Source of the DNA: Saprospiraceae bacterium
GTDB lineage: Bacteria > Bacteroidota > Bacteroidia > Chitinophagales > Saprospiraceae
NCBI GenBank assembly: GCA_016717105.1
Contig: JADKGF010000002.1
Span: 166,001-230,000, forward strand
Direction: 5' to 3'
DNA: 64,000 nt
Positions 17,773-28,044 of the stretch are shown here, piece by piece. Below the pieces are notes generated by a model. It had not been told where the DNA came from. It saw only the letters and a program-made list of their open reading frames with translations, and ran no database searches. Both the position numbers and the translations under genes were made by a program. Position 1 is the stretch's first letter, and each line of letters opens with the position of its first letter.

Positions 17773-18135
17773 ATCTATCCATTCGACCTTTACTCTTCAC
17801 CTTTCAAAAAGGTAATAGACCATCTACTTTAAGATGGCCTATTATCCAACAAAACAATTTTAGTATTTATTTTGGCATGTCGAAGGACATGTGGTTGTAT
17901 TTGACTTGTACTTTGGTGACGTAAAGTTGTGCATATCAGTTGCAAATGGTCTCAATGTTTTCTACTAAAATGTCTTTTTAGGAGACCAAATCAATTTTTA
18001 TAAGATAGAATTTACTTTTGTACTCAAAATTGTCTTTAAAAAAGTAACTAAAATTTGATTCATTTTCAGCACAATAAATGTCATTTTCCCTAGCTATATT
18101 TTTAGTTTTCCATGTCCTTTTGGCGAATAAAATTG
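17773..18135. other. Gene-free region with several hairpins between the toxin gene and fumC
   Basis: No plausible coding frame was found. The imperfect inverted repeat TAATAGACCATCT / AGATGGCCTATTA (17813-17825 and 17832-17844; 12 of 13 pairs) may end the toxin transcript, although it lacks a following T run on the plus strand. CATGTC-gaag-GACATG (17876-17891) is a perfect small hairpin. GGTCTC (17948-17953) / GAGACC (17982-17987) encloses CTAAAA / TTTTAG (17965-17970 and 17976-17981), giving a nested stem. Confidence 0.4.
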
Positions 18136-18143
18136 TAATTTTG
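18136..18143 (+). promoter_or_regulatory. Bacteroidota -7 box (TAATTTTG) of fumC
   Basis: TAATTTTG matches TAnnTTTG exactly and lies 23 bases before the fumC ATG. A TTTG at 18119-18122 is present but closer than the usual 19-21 bases. Confidence 0.55.
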
Positions 18144-18166
18144 CGCCAAATTAAAATTTTACAACA

Positions 18167-19552
18167 ATGAGTCAGTATAGAAAAGAGAAGGACAGTATGG
18201 GATACATTGATGTACCTGCTGATAAATATTGGGGCGCACAAACGCAACGTTCTGCCGAAAACTTCAAAATCGGTGGACATCGAATGCCTAAGGAAATCAT
18301 CAATGCTTTTGCTATTTTAAAAATGGCGGCAGCTCAAGCAAATCATGACCTTGATGTATTACCTGAAGAGAAGAAGGTATTGATCGAAAAAGTATGTCGT
18401 GAGATCATGGATGGAAAACTGGATGACCAGTTTCCACTTGTTGTTTGGCAGACTGGTAGTGGTACCCAATCAAATATGAATCTCAATGAAGTAATCGCAA
18501 ATAGAGCGCACGTCATCAATGGTGGAACGCTCGATGATGCCAAAAAAGTATTGCATCCGAATGATGATGTAAACAAATCTCAGTCTTCCAATGATACTTT
18601 TCCTACCGCAATGCACATAGCTGCGTATAAAGTTTTGGTAGATGTGACGATACCGGGTCTCGAAGTACTGAGAGATACGCTGAAGGAAAAATCAGAAAAA
18701 TTCATGCATGTGGTGAAAATAGGTCGGACACACTTCATGGATGCGACACCACTTACTTTAGGGCAAGAATTATCCGGTTATGTATCCCAGATCAATCACG
18801 GTATCAAGGCTATCAAGAATAGTTATGCACATTTATCAGAATTGGCATTAGGTGGGACAGCTGTCGGTACAGGACTCAATACGCCCAAAGGCTATGATGT
18901 TTTGGTAGCAAAAAAGATCTCTGAAGTTTCGGGTTTGCCTTTCATCACAGGTACTAATAAGTTTGAAGGTCTGGCAGCACATGATGCGATTGTTGAGGCA
19001 CATGGCGCACTCAAAACAGTAGCCGTATCATTGATGAAAATAGGAAATGACATCCGTATGCTAGCATCAGGTCCGCGTTGTGGCATCGGTGAGATTACGA
19101 TTCCAGAAAACGAACCAGGATCATCTATCATGCCAGGTAAGGTCAATCCTACCCAATCTGAAGCATTGACGATGGCTATGGCACAGGTACTCGGCAATGA
19201 TGTCGCAATCAATATCGGTGGTATGAGTGGTCACTTCGAGCTCAATGTTTTCAAGCCGATGATGATTTATAACTTTTTGACATCTGCCAATCTTATCGGT
19301 GATGCATGTGTTAGTTTTAATGAACATTGTGCTGTAGGTATCGAAGCAAATGAACCGCGTATAAAATACAATCTGGACAATTCACTTATGTTGGTTACGG
19401 CTTTAAATACAAAAATTGGTTACGATAAAGCAGCAGAAATAGCTAAAAAAGCCCATAAATCAGGTAGTACACTCAAGCAAGCAGCCTTGGATCTTGGTTA
19501 TTTGACAGCTGAAGAATTTGATATCTGGGTGAGACCCGAAGAAATGATTTGA
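18167..19552 (+). CDS. fumC: Class II fumarate hydratase
   Basis: 461 residues, the full length of FumC. The enzyme interconverts fumarate and malate in the TCA cycle without an iron-sulfur cluster. Visible family motifs are DKYWGAQTQRSAENFKIG, VWQTGSGTQSNMNLNEV, NDDVNKSQSSNDTFPTAMH, GRTHFMDATPLTLGQELSGY and the superfamily signature GSSIMPGKVNPTQSEA. The C-terminal small domain is present (KIGYDKAAEIAKKAHKSG). The stop codon overlaps the ATG of the next gene by one base, which suggests coupling. Confidence 0.96.
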   Translation: MSQYRKEKDSMGYIDVPADKYWGAQTQRSAENFKIGGHRMPKEIINAFAILKMAAAQANHDLDVLPEEKKVLIEKVCREIMDGKLDDQFPLVVWQTGSGTQSNMNLNEVIANRAHVINGGTLDDAKKVLHPNDDVNKSQSSNDTFPTAMHIAAYKVLVDVTIPGLEVLRDTLKEKSEKFMHVVKIGRTHFMDATPLTLGQELSGYVSQINHGIKAIKNSYAHLSELALGGTAVGTGLNTPKGYDVLVAKKISEVSGLPFITGTNKFEGLAAHDAIVEAHGALKTVAVSLMKIGNDIRMLASGPRCGIGEITIPENEPGSSIMPGKVNPTQSEALTMAMAQVLGNDVAINIGGMSGHFELNVFKPMMIYNFLTSANLIGDACVSFNEHCAVGIEANEPRIKYNLDNSLMLVTALNTKIGYDKAAEIAKKAHKSGSTLKQAALDLGYLTAEEFDIWVRPEEMI

Positions 19553-20582
19553 TGAAGTTGAAGATATATTATAGTTGGTTTATATGCTGTACAATCTTTT
19601 TGTCAGCTTGTGCTACATATAAGCCAACTACTGTATTTCAAACAAAAACACTTCATTTCCTGATTATTCAAATATTGAAAATTGGGCTGCGCATCCTTCC
19701 AAATTTGATCCAGCTGATTTGAATCCAAAAGGAGATACCATTTCACAAGAGAATATGGTAGCTGATGTGTTTTTTCTACATCCAACCACTTACACAGGTG
19801 ATAAAAAAGGTCAAAATCAGTGGAATGGCCCAATGGATGATAATGCGTTAAATGAAAAAACAAATAGCGGTACTATCAAATTTCAGGCCAGTGCATTCAA
19901 CCATGCAGGACGTGTATTTGCACCTAGATATCGGCAAGCACATTTGAATGCATATTTTACGAAAGATACTGCGTCAGCCAGAGCAGCATTTGATTTGGCT
20001 TATCAAGATATAAAATCATCATTTGAATATTATCTAAAAAACGAAAACCATGGCAGACCATTTATCTTGGCATCACATAGTCAAGGGACAACACACGCTA
20101 TTCGTTTGATTAACGAATTTATAAATAGCAAGCCATTGAAGAATAAGTTAGTGGCAGCATATCTTATTGGAATGCCAGTTAGAAAAGACCAATTCACAGG
20201 TGTATTCCCATGCAGTGACAGTTTAGATACTTCTTGTTTTGTATCATGGCGTACCTTCAAAAAGGGACATGAATATAAATTTGATCGTCATCCTGAAAAA
20301 ATCCTTGTTACCAATCCTATAAACTGGAAAACAGATGACACTTACGCACCAAAATCTGCTAATAAAGGCACTTTACTCTTTGATTTCAATAAAATCTATA
20401 ACCAACACATTGACGCTCAGGTCCATGAAAGTATCCTTTGGGCAAATAAACCTAAATTTAAGGGAAGCATTTTTCTAAGAACAAAAAACTATCATCCAGC
20501 AGACATTAACTTTTATTATTTCAATATCAGAGAAAATGCTTCACTTCGTGTTGCACAATTCATTAAGAATAGAAATCAATAA
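19552..20582 (+). CDS. DUF3089 lipoprotein (frameshifted in this sequence)
   Basis: The start ATG at 19552 overlaps the fumC stop by one base and gives a lipoprotein signal (MKLKIYYSWFICCTIFLSAC, lipobox LSAC). The frame breaks at the A5 run 19644-19648. One added A reads VFQTKNTSFPDYSNIENWAA and continues to 20582, for about 343 residues. The body has the DUF3089 alpha/beta-hydrolase-like pattern: ADVFFLHPTTY, RVFAPRYRQAHLNAY and the nucleophile region FILASHSQGTTHAIRLI (G/SxSxG-like). The end overlaps the end of priA, on the opposite strand, by 7 bases. It is probably an outer-membrane-anchored hydrolase; the substrate is unknown. The break is likely a sequencing deletion. Confidence 0.82.
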
Positions 20583-23035
20583 GGATCTACATCAATCACT
20601 ACTTTTACTGATTTACAAGCGGGAATCTGGCGTATTTTTTCACGTGTTTCCATGATAAGTTGTTTGATTCTGTGCACAATCTGTGGGTCTTTTTCCAGCT
20701 TGATGGTGATGGTATTGATATACAGATTTCTAATTCTGGCTATAGATGGTATTGCCGGGCCTATCATCCTATTGCCGATTTTCTCGCTTAATAGTTGGCC
20801 CATTACAGATGATGCGTGTGCTACAATACCAGCATTTTTGTGTAGTAACTCTATTTGTATCATTCTGAAATATGGCGGATATCTAAACATCTTCCTTTCG
20901 GCCGACTCTCGCTGGAAGAACTTATCATACAAATGATGCATCGTCTCTATGATGACTGGATGATCGGGCTGATAAGTTTGGATAATGACAAGTCCTTTTT
21001 TCTCTCTTCGTCCCGCTCTTCCTGATACTTGTGTCAACAATTGGAAAGCCCTTTCATTGGTGCGCAAGTCAGGATAACGAAGGATGCTGTCAGCGTTCAA
21101 AACACCAACCAAGGCTATATTGTCAAAATCAAGGCCTTTGGATATCATTTGTGTGCCGACTAAAATGTCAATTTTCCTGTCTTCAAAATCATGGATAATA
21201 TTTTCATAAGCCAACTTGGTTCTCGCTGTATCCATATCCAATCTGCCTATCAAAGCCGTAGGAAAAAGTAGTTTGATTTCTTCCTCTATTTTTTCAGTAC
21301 CAAAGCCTTGTTCTGACAAATCCGGATTTCCACAAGCTGGACAACTCTGTGGTATTTTTACCCTTGATCCGCAATAATGGCATCTCACTTCTTGAAAAGA
21401 TTTATGTGTTGTCATGTGGACATCACAATTGACACATTCGGCATGCCATCCGCACATCTGACATGAAAGCGTCGGAGCATAACCTCTTCTATTTTGAAAA
21501 AGTATGACCTGTTCTTTATTTATCAAAGCATCTTCGATGGCAGTAATGAGTTCCATGCTGAAAACACCTTTGAACCTTTTGTCTTTATGTTCAGGTCTCA
21601 AGTCCACGATTCTGATCGAAGGCAAAACGGATGCGCCATGTCTTTCTGTCATGGTAATCAGTCCATATTTACCTGTTGTAGCATTAGCAAATGTCTCTAG
21701 GCTAGGTGTGGCACTACCCAAGATGATATTTGCACCACATTGATGACTCATATAAATAGCGGCATCTCTTGCATTATACCTTGGATTTGGTTCATTTTGT
21801 TTGTATGAAGGATCGTGCTCTTCATCGACTATGATCAAACCCAACGAGCCGAATGGCAAAAACAGACCAGATCGGGCCGATATGACAAGTTTTGCACCAA
21901 GCAAGACAGCGTTCCAAATCTCCACTCTTTCTTGATTGTTCATCCTGCTATGATAAACCAAGACATCATTTCCGAACATCGTCTTCAATCTTTCGACCAT
22001 GTGTGTAGTCAAGGCAATTTCTGGCAGTAAGTACAGTGTTTGTTTATTTGCGCTAATTTGTTGTTGTATAAGTTCAGAATAAACCCTTGTTTTTCCACTG
22101 CCAGTGATGCCGTGAAGGAGCACAGGTTGGTTTTTCGAAAAACATGCTGAGATTTCATTTAATGCAACTACTTGCTGATCACTAAGTTGTTGAAGCGCTT
22201 CTTCTACAGGTTCTTGTGTAGAGTTAAGGCCAATTCGACTATGCACTTTTTTTTCAATGGTAAAAATATTCTTCTTTACCAAGGCTTGAATCACGCCACT
22301 ATCTGCATCTGTAAGCTGGTAAATATCCGCAACTGGAATAGTAAATATTTTATTTCGGCTGATTTGGACGAAGGCAAGCAGTGCTTTGGTTTGTTTTTCG
22401 CTTTTGGCTACCAAATCAAATGCTTCGGTCAATCTATCTGGTTCAGAAATATATGGCTCTTGAAGAGTAATGTAAGAAACTTTTTTAGGTTTGAATTTCT
22501 CAATAAGCTCCTCTTTTATCGAAATAACTTTTTTATCTAACAGGCTGCGTAATATTGGAAATATGGTTTTTTTATTTAGAATATCCTGAATCTGAATAAT
22601 GGTCAGTTCATTTTGTATGGAAACAGCTTCTGCAACTAAGTATTCATCATCTGATAACTGATCGGTGATATCATGTATCTCGCCATTAAAAACCACTCTT
22701 GTTTCGCTTTCGAGCTTAAGACCTGCAGGCATAGCTACATTCATCACTTCGCCTACTGTACAGCAATAATAGCTAGCCATCCATTGCCAAAAATTCAATT
22801 GTCTTTCTGTAAGCAGTGGAATATTATCAAGGATAGAAATGATGGGTTTTGTCTTGTAAGTAAGTTTTATGTCCTCGTGCAACTCTGCCACGATTGCCGA
22901 ATATAATTTGTTTTTCAACGGAACTTCTACGCGAATACCAATTTTTATATCTTCACACAATAAATCTGGAACTGAATAGGTATAAAGTTCAGGCAATGAT
23001 AATGGAAAAATAACGCGTACAAATTTTACTGGCAA
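20576..23035 (-). CDS. priA: Primosomal protein N' (replication restart helicase)
   Basis: 819 residues. PriA recognises stalled forks and reloads the replicative helicase. In order: the N-terminal 3'-end-binding domain (VKFVRVIFPLSLPELYTYSVP), Walker A HGITGSGKTRVYSELI, the DEEH box (IIVDEEHDPSYKQ), and zinc-binding Cys pairs (LSCQMCGWHAECVNCD, RCHYCGSR, CPACGN). Helicase motifs follow (GTQMISKGLDFDNIALVGVLNAD; LLTQVSGRAGRREKKG). The start at 23035 is a TTG; no in-frame ATG is nearby, and a -7 box lies 23 bases upstream, which fits this start. The 3' end overlaps the convergent DUF3089 gene by 7 bases. Confidence 0.94.
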   Translation of the reverse strand: MPVKFVRVIFPLSLPELYTYSVPDLLCEDIKIGIRVEVPLKNKLYSAIVAELHEDIKLTYKTKPIISILDNIPLLTERQLNFWQWMASYYCCTVGEVMNVAMPAGLKLESETRVVFNGEIHDITDQLSDDEYLVAEAVSIQNELTIIQIQDILNKKTIFPILRSLLDKKVISIKEELIEKFKPKKVSYITLQEPYISEPDRLTEAFDLVAKSEKQTKALLAFVQISRNKIFTIPVADIYQLTDADSGVIQALVKKNIFTIEKKVHSRIGLNSTQEPVEEALQQLSDQQVVALNEISACFSKNQPVLLHGITGSGKTRVYSELIQQQISANKQTLYLLPEIALTTHMVERLKTMFGNDVLVYHSRMNNQERVEIWNAVLLGAKLVISARSGLFLPFGSLGLIIVDEEHDPSYKQNEPNPRYNARDAAIYMSHQCGANIILGSATPSLETFANATTGKYGLITMTERHGASVLPSIRIVDLRPEHKDKRFKGVFSMELITAIEDALINKEQVILFQNRRGYAPTLSCQMCGWHAECVNCDVHMTTHKSFQEVRCHYCGSRVKIPQSCPACGNPDLSEQGFGTEKIEEEIKLLFPTALIGRLDMDTARTKLAYENIIHDFEDRKIDILVGTQMISKGLDFDNIALVGVLNADSILRYPDLRTNERAFQLLTQVSGRAGRREKKGLVIIQTYQPDHPVIIETMHHLYDKFFQRESAERKMFRYPPYFRMIQIELLHKNAGIVAHASSVMGQLLSEKIGNRMIGPAIPSIARIRNLYINTITIKLEKDPQIVHRIKQLIMETREKIRQIPACKSVKVVIDVDPY

Positions 23036-23057
23036 AGTTGTAAGAATATATGACCGA

Positions 23058-23065
23058 CAAAGATA
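23058..23065 (-). promoter_or_regulatory. Bacteroidota -7 box (TATCTTTG) of priA
   Basis: On the minus strand 23065-23058 reads TATCTTTG, an exact TAnnTTTG match, 22 bases before the TTG start of priA. It lies between the end of the methyltransferase gene and priA, so priA can be transcribed on its own. Confidence 0.55.
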
Positions 23066-23083
23066 GGAAACTAACTTGAGTTT

Positions 23084-23614
23084 TTAGTCTTGTTGCATTC
23101 GGTTGGACAATTCCCACAAAATGATTCCTGCACATACAGACACATTGAGTGAATGCTTGGTGCCATTTTGCGGTATTTCGATGGACAAATCTAGGTCTTC
23201 TAAGATTTCGTCGCTAATGCCATCTACTTCATTTCCAAAGATTACAGCTATTTTTTCGAATGAATAATCATATTTATCCAATGTTATCGACTGATCCGTT
23301 TGCTCTATTCCTAAAATTTTGTAACCATCAGCCTTCAGTTTTGCTACAGCATCTTTGATAGAGGCAATGTGTTCCCAATGGACAGATTCTGTAGCGCCAA
23401 TAGCCGTTTTTGTGATTTCTCTATTCGGTGGCGTTGCACTTATTCCGCAAAGGATAATCTTTTCAATAGCAAAAGCGTCGGCTGTACGAAATACAGAGCC
23501 TACATTTACGGCAGACCTTATGTTGTCCAAAACAGCAATTACCGGTATTTTTTGTTTGGACTGAAATTCTGAGACAGAGAGTCTGTTTAGCTCTTCCAGC
23601 TTAAGTTTGCGCAT
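23084..23614 (-). CDS. SpoU/TrmH-family RNA 2'-O-methyltransferase
   Basis: 176 residues, a compact SPOUT methyltransferase. The three family motifs are present: VLDNIRSAVNVGSVFRTADAF (motif 1 with the Asn and Arg of the active site), VIFGNEVDGISDEIL (motif 2) and IEIPQNGTKHSLNVSVCAGIIL (motif 3, which forms the trefoil knot and binds SAM). It methylates a ribose in tRNA or rRNA; which one cannot be decided here. It starts 1 base after the corrected stop of pyrG, so the two are probably co-transcribed. Confidence 0.9.
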   Translation of the reverse strand: MRKLKLEELNRLSVSEFQSKQKIPVIAVLDNIRSAVNVGSVFRTADAFAIEKIILCGISATPPNREITKTAIGATESVHWEHIASIKDAVAKLKADGYKILGIEQTDQSITLDKYDYSFEKIAVIFGNEVDGISDEILEDLDLSIEIPQNGTKHSLNVSVCAGIILWELSNRMQQD

Positions 23615-23615
23615 T

Positions 23616-25216
23616 TTATTTATTTTGTAAAGCCGCTTTTATAAAACTTACGAATAGCGGATGTGGATTTTCGACTGTACTTTTTAGTTCAGGATGATAT
23701 TGCACTCCTACAAAGTAAGGATGATCCTTGAGTTCTACTACTTCCACGAGCCCAGATTCCGGGTTTTACCTGTCGCCAATAATCCTGCTGCTTCCATTCT
23801 ATCCAAATACACATTGTTGAATTCATAACGATGTCTATGTCTTTCGCTGATATCAGATTTGCCATAAGCCTTATAGCTGATGGAATTTTTAGAAAGTTTG
23901 CAATTGTAAGCGCCAAGTCTCATCGTGCCACCTTTTATAGTCACTTTTTTCTGGTCGTCCATCAGGTCGATAACAGGATTTGGTGTGTTAGGATCGACTT
24001 CTGTTGAATTGGCATCCTTTATATTCAACACATTTTTCGAAAATTCTACAACAGCGCATTGCATACCAAGGCAGATACCGAAAAATGGTACATTGTGTTC
24101 TCTGACGTATCTAATGGCTTCAAGCTTTCCTGCTATACCACGCTCACCAAATCCTGGAGCCACCAATATCCCGTCCATTTCCTTCAGCTTAGCAACTACA
24201 TCTCCAGATTCAAGTCTTTCTGAATGGATAGGAATAACTCTTACCTTACATTCGTTGACAGCTCCTGCATGTATAAATGCTTCATATATAGACTTATATG
24301 CATCTTGAAGCTCATTGTATTTGCCCACCAAGCCGATGTTGACTTCACGAGTTGGATTCTTAAGTTTACCCAAAAATTCCTTCCAAGTATGCAAATAAGG
24401 TTCTGGAGTATTTTTGATATTCAATTTTTTAAGTGCTGTTTTGTCGAGCTTTTCTTTCAGCATGAGTAATGGCACATCGTAGATAGTCTCTGCGTCGATG
24501 GCTTCGATGACAGAATTTTCATCCACATTACAAAAAAGCGCCAACTTTTCTTTAAGTTCTTTAGGTAAATGATGTTCTGTGCGACATACTAAAATATCTG
24601 GTTGGATACCTGCTTGCAACAATTCTTTTACCGAGTGTTGTGTTGGTTTAGTTTTTAGTTCTTGAGCAGCTTTGAGATAAGGTATCAACGTAAGATGCAC
24701 CACAATACAATTTTCTTTCCCTATTTCACGACGCAATTGTCTCAAAGCTTCCAAATATGGCAGCGATTCTATATCACCCACAGTACCACCAATTTCGGTG
24801 ATTACGATGTCGAAGTTATTGGATTTTTCTTGGAGTGAGATGCGATTTTTGATTTCATCCGTGATATGTGGGATGACTTGTACTGTCTTTCCAAGGAATG
24901 CGCCAGCTCTTTCTTTTTCTATTACGGTTTGGTAGATACGTCCAGTAGTGACGTTGTTTGCCTGAGATGTGGGTATGTTGAGAAATCGTTCGTAATGCCC
25001 CAAGTCAAGGTCAGTTTCAGCCCCATCTTCTGTGACATAACATTCGCCATGTTCGTAAGGATTAAGCGTACCTGGATCAACATTAATATAAGGATCTAAT
25101 TTTTGGATTGTAACTTTAAGCCCACGTGCCTGTAGAAGTTTGGCTAGAGATGCAGCTATTATGCCTTTTCCTAATGAAGATGTGACTCCACCCGTAACAA
25201 ATATGTGTTTTGCCAT
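23616..25216 (-). CDS. pyrG: CTP synthase (frameshifted near the 3' end in this sequence)
   Basis: CTP synthase makes CTP from UTP, ATP and glutamine. The synthetase domain starts HIFVTGGVTSSLGKGI and contains the ATP/Mg loop and DPYINVDPGTLNPYEHGE. The glutaminase domain has the nucleophile PFFGICLGMQCAVVEF and RHRYEFNNVYLDRM. The frame breaks at the T4 run 23764-23767 (plus strand): the raw frame ends TGKTRNLGSWK. One added base gives TGKNPESGLVEVVELKDHPY, and reading continues through GVQYHPELKS (catalytic His and Glu) to a stop at 23616. The corrected length is about 533 residues, normal for PyrG. The break is almost certainly a deletion artefact, since the raw frame would lack the catalytic His-Glu. 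Confidence 0.94.
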
Positions 25217-25259
25217 GATTTTTTGAAGTAAGAAACTTTGTTTTCTATGCTACGGGACG

Positions 25260-25294
25260 CAAAGGTAAAACTTTTTATTTCTTCTCTTTACAAA
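25260..25294 (-). promoter_or_regulatory. Bacteroidota promoter of pyrG (TTTG-N23-TACCTTTG)
   Basis: On the minus strand TACCTTTG (25267-25260) matches TAnnTTTG, with a TTTG (25294-25291) 23 bases upstream. The box is 43 bases before the pyrG ATG. Confidence 0.55.
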
Positions 25295-25395
25295 TTGCCT
25301 AATAAATAATAGATACCTATGATTTAATTCAGCTTTTCACATATTGATTTTGGGATCTTATATTTTAATTTTTGTTCAGTTTTTTGTACAGATTG

Positions 25396-25426
25396 TTGAA
25401 ACTATCAGACTTATTAAATATATTTA
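25396..25426 (+). promoter_or_regulatory. Bacteroidota promoter of the DUF4833 gene (TTG-N20-TATATTTA)
   Basis: TTG at 25396-25398 and TATATTTA at 25419-25426 (one mismatch to TAnnTTTG) are 20 bases apart. The box is 20 bases before the ATG at 25447. Confidence 0.5.
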
Positions 25427-25446
25427 CGCTATAAATTCCTTGGAAT

Positions 25447-25977
25447 ATGAATATTTCAGATAATACTTCTGTTTTTCCTATGATAGATGGATTACAAGGA
25501 AGGCCAGCGCATTATCCTAACGTCAATGACTACGATAACTTACTTTTTTATATACAACGCAATCAAAATCTGAGTACTGTAGTATATGAAGTAAATTTGC
25601 AGTATGCCGATTTAGTGAACATTTCTCAGCCTATTTTGATGCATTGGCTTCAATTTGACCAATTTGGTATGACAGAAAAAAAAGAGCTTAACTACATTCA
25701 GAAAAAAATGGCCTATGGATATACATTTAATATAATTAGTAGTGATTTGCTCGAATTCAGGTTTGTCTCTTATGATAAAATGAAGTTTTATTTGGGTAAG
25801 AACAGCGATGGTCGATTTAAAGTGTATTCAAAAATGGATGGACATATGATAGAAATAGGCTCCATGTTTGTCTATTCTGAAGATTATGGAGTTTTCCCTC
25901 AGGTGAAATTTGTGGAATTTTATGGCAAAAAAATAGATAGCGGCGACACTTTCTATAAAAAACTAAATTTGGAATGA
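25447..25977 (+). CDS. DUF4833 protein
   Basis: 176 residues without a signal peptide. The pattern NLLFYIQRNQNLSTVVYEVN, PILMHWLQFDQFG, LNYIQKKMAYGYTF and KFYLGKNSDGRFKVYSKMDG fits DUF4833, a small beta-rich family of unknown function common in Bacteroidota. It has its own promoter and stands 75 bases upstream of the outer-membrane barrel gene. No catalytic residues are recognisable. Confidence 0.75.
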   Translation: MNISDNTSVFPMIDGLQGRPAHYPNVNDYDNLLFYIQRNQNLSTVVYEVNLQYADLVNISQPILMHWLQFDQFGMTEKKELNYIQKKMAYGYTFNIISSDLLEFRFVSYDKMKFYLGKNSDGRFKVYSKMDGHMIEIGSMFVYSEDYGVFPQVKFVEFYGKKIDSGDTFYKKLNLE

Positions 25978-26008
25978 GTATTTAAAGTTACTTTTGACCA
26001 ACAAACTG

Positions 26009-26016
26009 TACTTTTG
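26009..26016 (+). promoter_or_regulatory. Bacteroidota -7 box (TACTTTTG) of the barrel/waaA/kinase operon
   Basis: TACTTTTG at 26009-26016 matches TAnnTTTG exactly and lies 36 bases before the ATG at 26053. Confidence 0.5.
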
Positions 26017-26052
26017 TACCGTTTACTCTTGTATGTATCTTACATTCAAATT

Positions 26053-26802
26053 ATGCAGAAATATTTTTTTATTTTCTTTTTCCTTATCGTCGCTTGTAGC
26101 TATTCTTACGCACAGGATGAATCAGAGAAACCTGTTGATGGTTCTATCATTGTGTTTGGTGGTGGCATGGGCCTAAATATACCACTAGCTGATCTAAAAG
26201 AAAGATATGGATCCAATTTGAATTTTTCTGTTGGCGGAGATTACATACTTGCTAACAATTGGATTTTTAGTTCCGAATTTATGTATTTTTTTGGTGATAA
26301 AGTCAAAGAAGATGTCTTGGCGTCTTACAGAACTTCTAATGGCACACTGCTAGGTGATGACGAACAATTGGCTGATGTTTTTTTAAAACAACGTGGCGTA
26401 TTTTTAGGTCTTGGATTTGGAAAGCTATTACCATTACATAAAGGTAGCCGCTCTGGATTAAAATTAATGGTCCATGGTGGCATCTTACAACATCAAATCA
26501 AATTTACAGACGAACGCAATTCTTTTGCTCAAATAAGGACAGGAAGACAGATTGGCTACGACAGACTAAGCCGAGGTTTTTCCTTAAAAGAAACCATTGC
26601 ATACAAAAATCTAAGCAAGGATAGAAGACTTAATTTTGAGTTTGCACTTGACTTCATACAAGGATTTACTTCTGAGATTCGACCTGTAAATTATGACACA
26701 GGTTTGCCTTCGATCGGATCAAGATTTGATATGATGATAGGCGCTAGACTTATATGGAATCTACCTTTTTATCAAGGCAGCCAAGAGACTATCTACTATT
26801 AA
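26053..26802 (+). CDS. Outer-membrane beta-barrel protein of unknown function
   Basis: 249 residues from the ATG at 26053, which begins the signal peptide (MQKYFFIFFFLIVACSYSYAQ); the longer frame would start at a TTG inside the promoter box. The mature part alternates polar and aromatic residues and Gly-rich turns, as in outer-membrane barrels (IVFGGGMGLNIPLADLKERYG; FSSEFMYFFGDKV; MMIGARLIWNLPFY). The stop overlaps the waaA start (TAATG). That coupling to lipid A/LPS core genes suggests an envelope role, but none can be named. The alanine in SYSYAQ gives a normal signal peptidase I site. Confidence 0.75.
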   Translation: MQKYFFIFFFLIVACSYSYAQDESEKPVDGSIIVFGGGMGLNIPLADLKERYGSNLNFSVGGDYILANNWIFSSEFMYFFGDKVKEDVLASYRTSNGTLLGDDEQLADVFLKQRGVFLGLGFGKLLPLHKGSRSGLKLMVHGGILQHQIKFTDERNSFAQIRTGRQIGYDRLSRGFSLKETIAYKNLSKDRRLNFEFALDFIQGFTSEIRPVNYDTGLPSIGSRFDMMIGARLIWNLPFYQGSQETIYY

Positions 26803-28041
26803 TGAATAGCATTATTCTGTTTTTGTACACTTTAGGGATCCTTATTGGCAATCTCTTCATTTATTTCGCAAGTTTCTTTTCTCAAAAATTGCGAACTTTA
26901 TGGTCGGGAAGACAAGCTACCTTAAAAAAAATTAGTCAACAAACGCCTTATAATGATAGCATTTGGGTGCATTGTGCTTCATTGGGCGAATTTGAACAAG
27001 GCAGACCTGTGATCGAAACAATACGACAAAAATATCCAGATCGCAAGTTGATTCTTAGTTTTTTCTCTCCTTCTGGATACGAAATCAGAAAAGATTATCC
27101 AATGGCTGACGAAATTATATATTTACCTTCTGATCTTGTTTCCAATGCTAGAGCCTTGATAGATTATTTTAAACCATCAATTTTTATCATCGTTAAGTAC
27201 GAATTTTGGTGGAATCTCATAGCGCAATTGCAAAAAAACAAGATTAAAACGTATCTTATTTCTGGGATATTTAGAGAAAGTAACTACTTTTTTCAACCAG
27301 GTATGTCAGTATTCCAAAATTTGCTTCGCGAATTTGATCGTATTTTTGTGCAGGATGAAGCTTCAGGACAACTTCTTCAGCAGTATGATATGCACAATTA
27401 TACAGTTGCAGGTGATACCAGAACGGATCGCGTTACTGAAAATGCACAAAATGTGGTATTACCAGAAAAAATACAGACATATGTGCTTGGAAATCCTTGT
27501 ATTGTGTATGGAAGTATTTGGTTGGAAGATGTCCCGATGGTGATGGCCGTGATAAAACAATTTCCAAAATACAAGCATATCATAGCACCACATGATATTG
27601 GTGAAAAAAATATTTCCAGCAATTACAAAATTGTTAGATTCTGAATTTAGTTTGTATTCTGATCAGGCTTATAATTGCAACATGCTGATAATTAATAATA
27701 TAGGAATGTTGAATAAATTATATTCTATTGCTAACATTGCTTACATTGGTGGTGGATTTGGCAAAGGCATACACAATATCCTTGAAGCTTCCGTCTTTGG
27801 AATACCAGTAATTTTTGGACCGAAATATAAAAAATTTAAAGAAGCTGTCGATTTAGTTAAAGTTGGTGCAGCATTTGTCATACATACGCCTGATGAATGT
27901 CTAAGCATAGTTTCTTCTATAGCGAATCAATCAGGGCTAAGCGATACTATTGCCAATGCTACAAAAAATTATTTTGACAAAAATAGAGGCGCAACAGATA
28001 AAATAATCCGACATTTGGACGGTATTATAGCGACAACATAA
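26802..28041 (+). CDS. waaA: 3-deoxy-D-manno-octulosonic acid (Kdo) transferase (frameshifted in this sequence)
   Basis: WaaA transfers Kdo from CMP-Kdo to lipid IVA at the inner membrane. The N-terminal anchor (IILFLYTLGILIGNLFIYFASFF) is followed by SIWVHCASLGEFEQGRPVIE, LSFFSPSGYEIRK and FIIVKYEFWWNLI, all typical of the family. The frame breaks at 27604-27615 (A7 then T3). Removing one base joins APHDIGEKNI to PAITKLLDSEFSLYSDQ. The C-terminal half then shows IANIAYIGGGFGKGIHNILEASVFGIPVIFGPKY, the CMP-binding region. The corrected length is about 412 residues, normal for the family. The break is most likely an inserted base in a homopolymer. Confidence 0.93.
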
Positions 28042-28044
28042 GGT

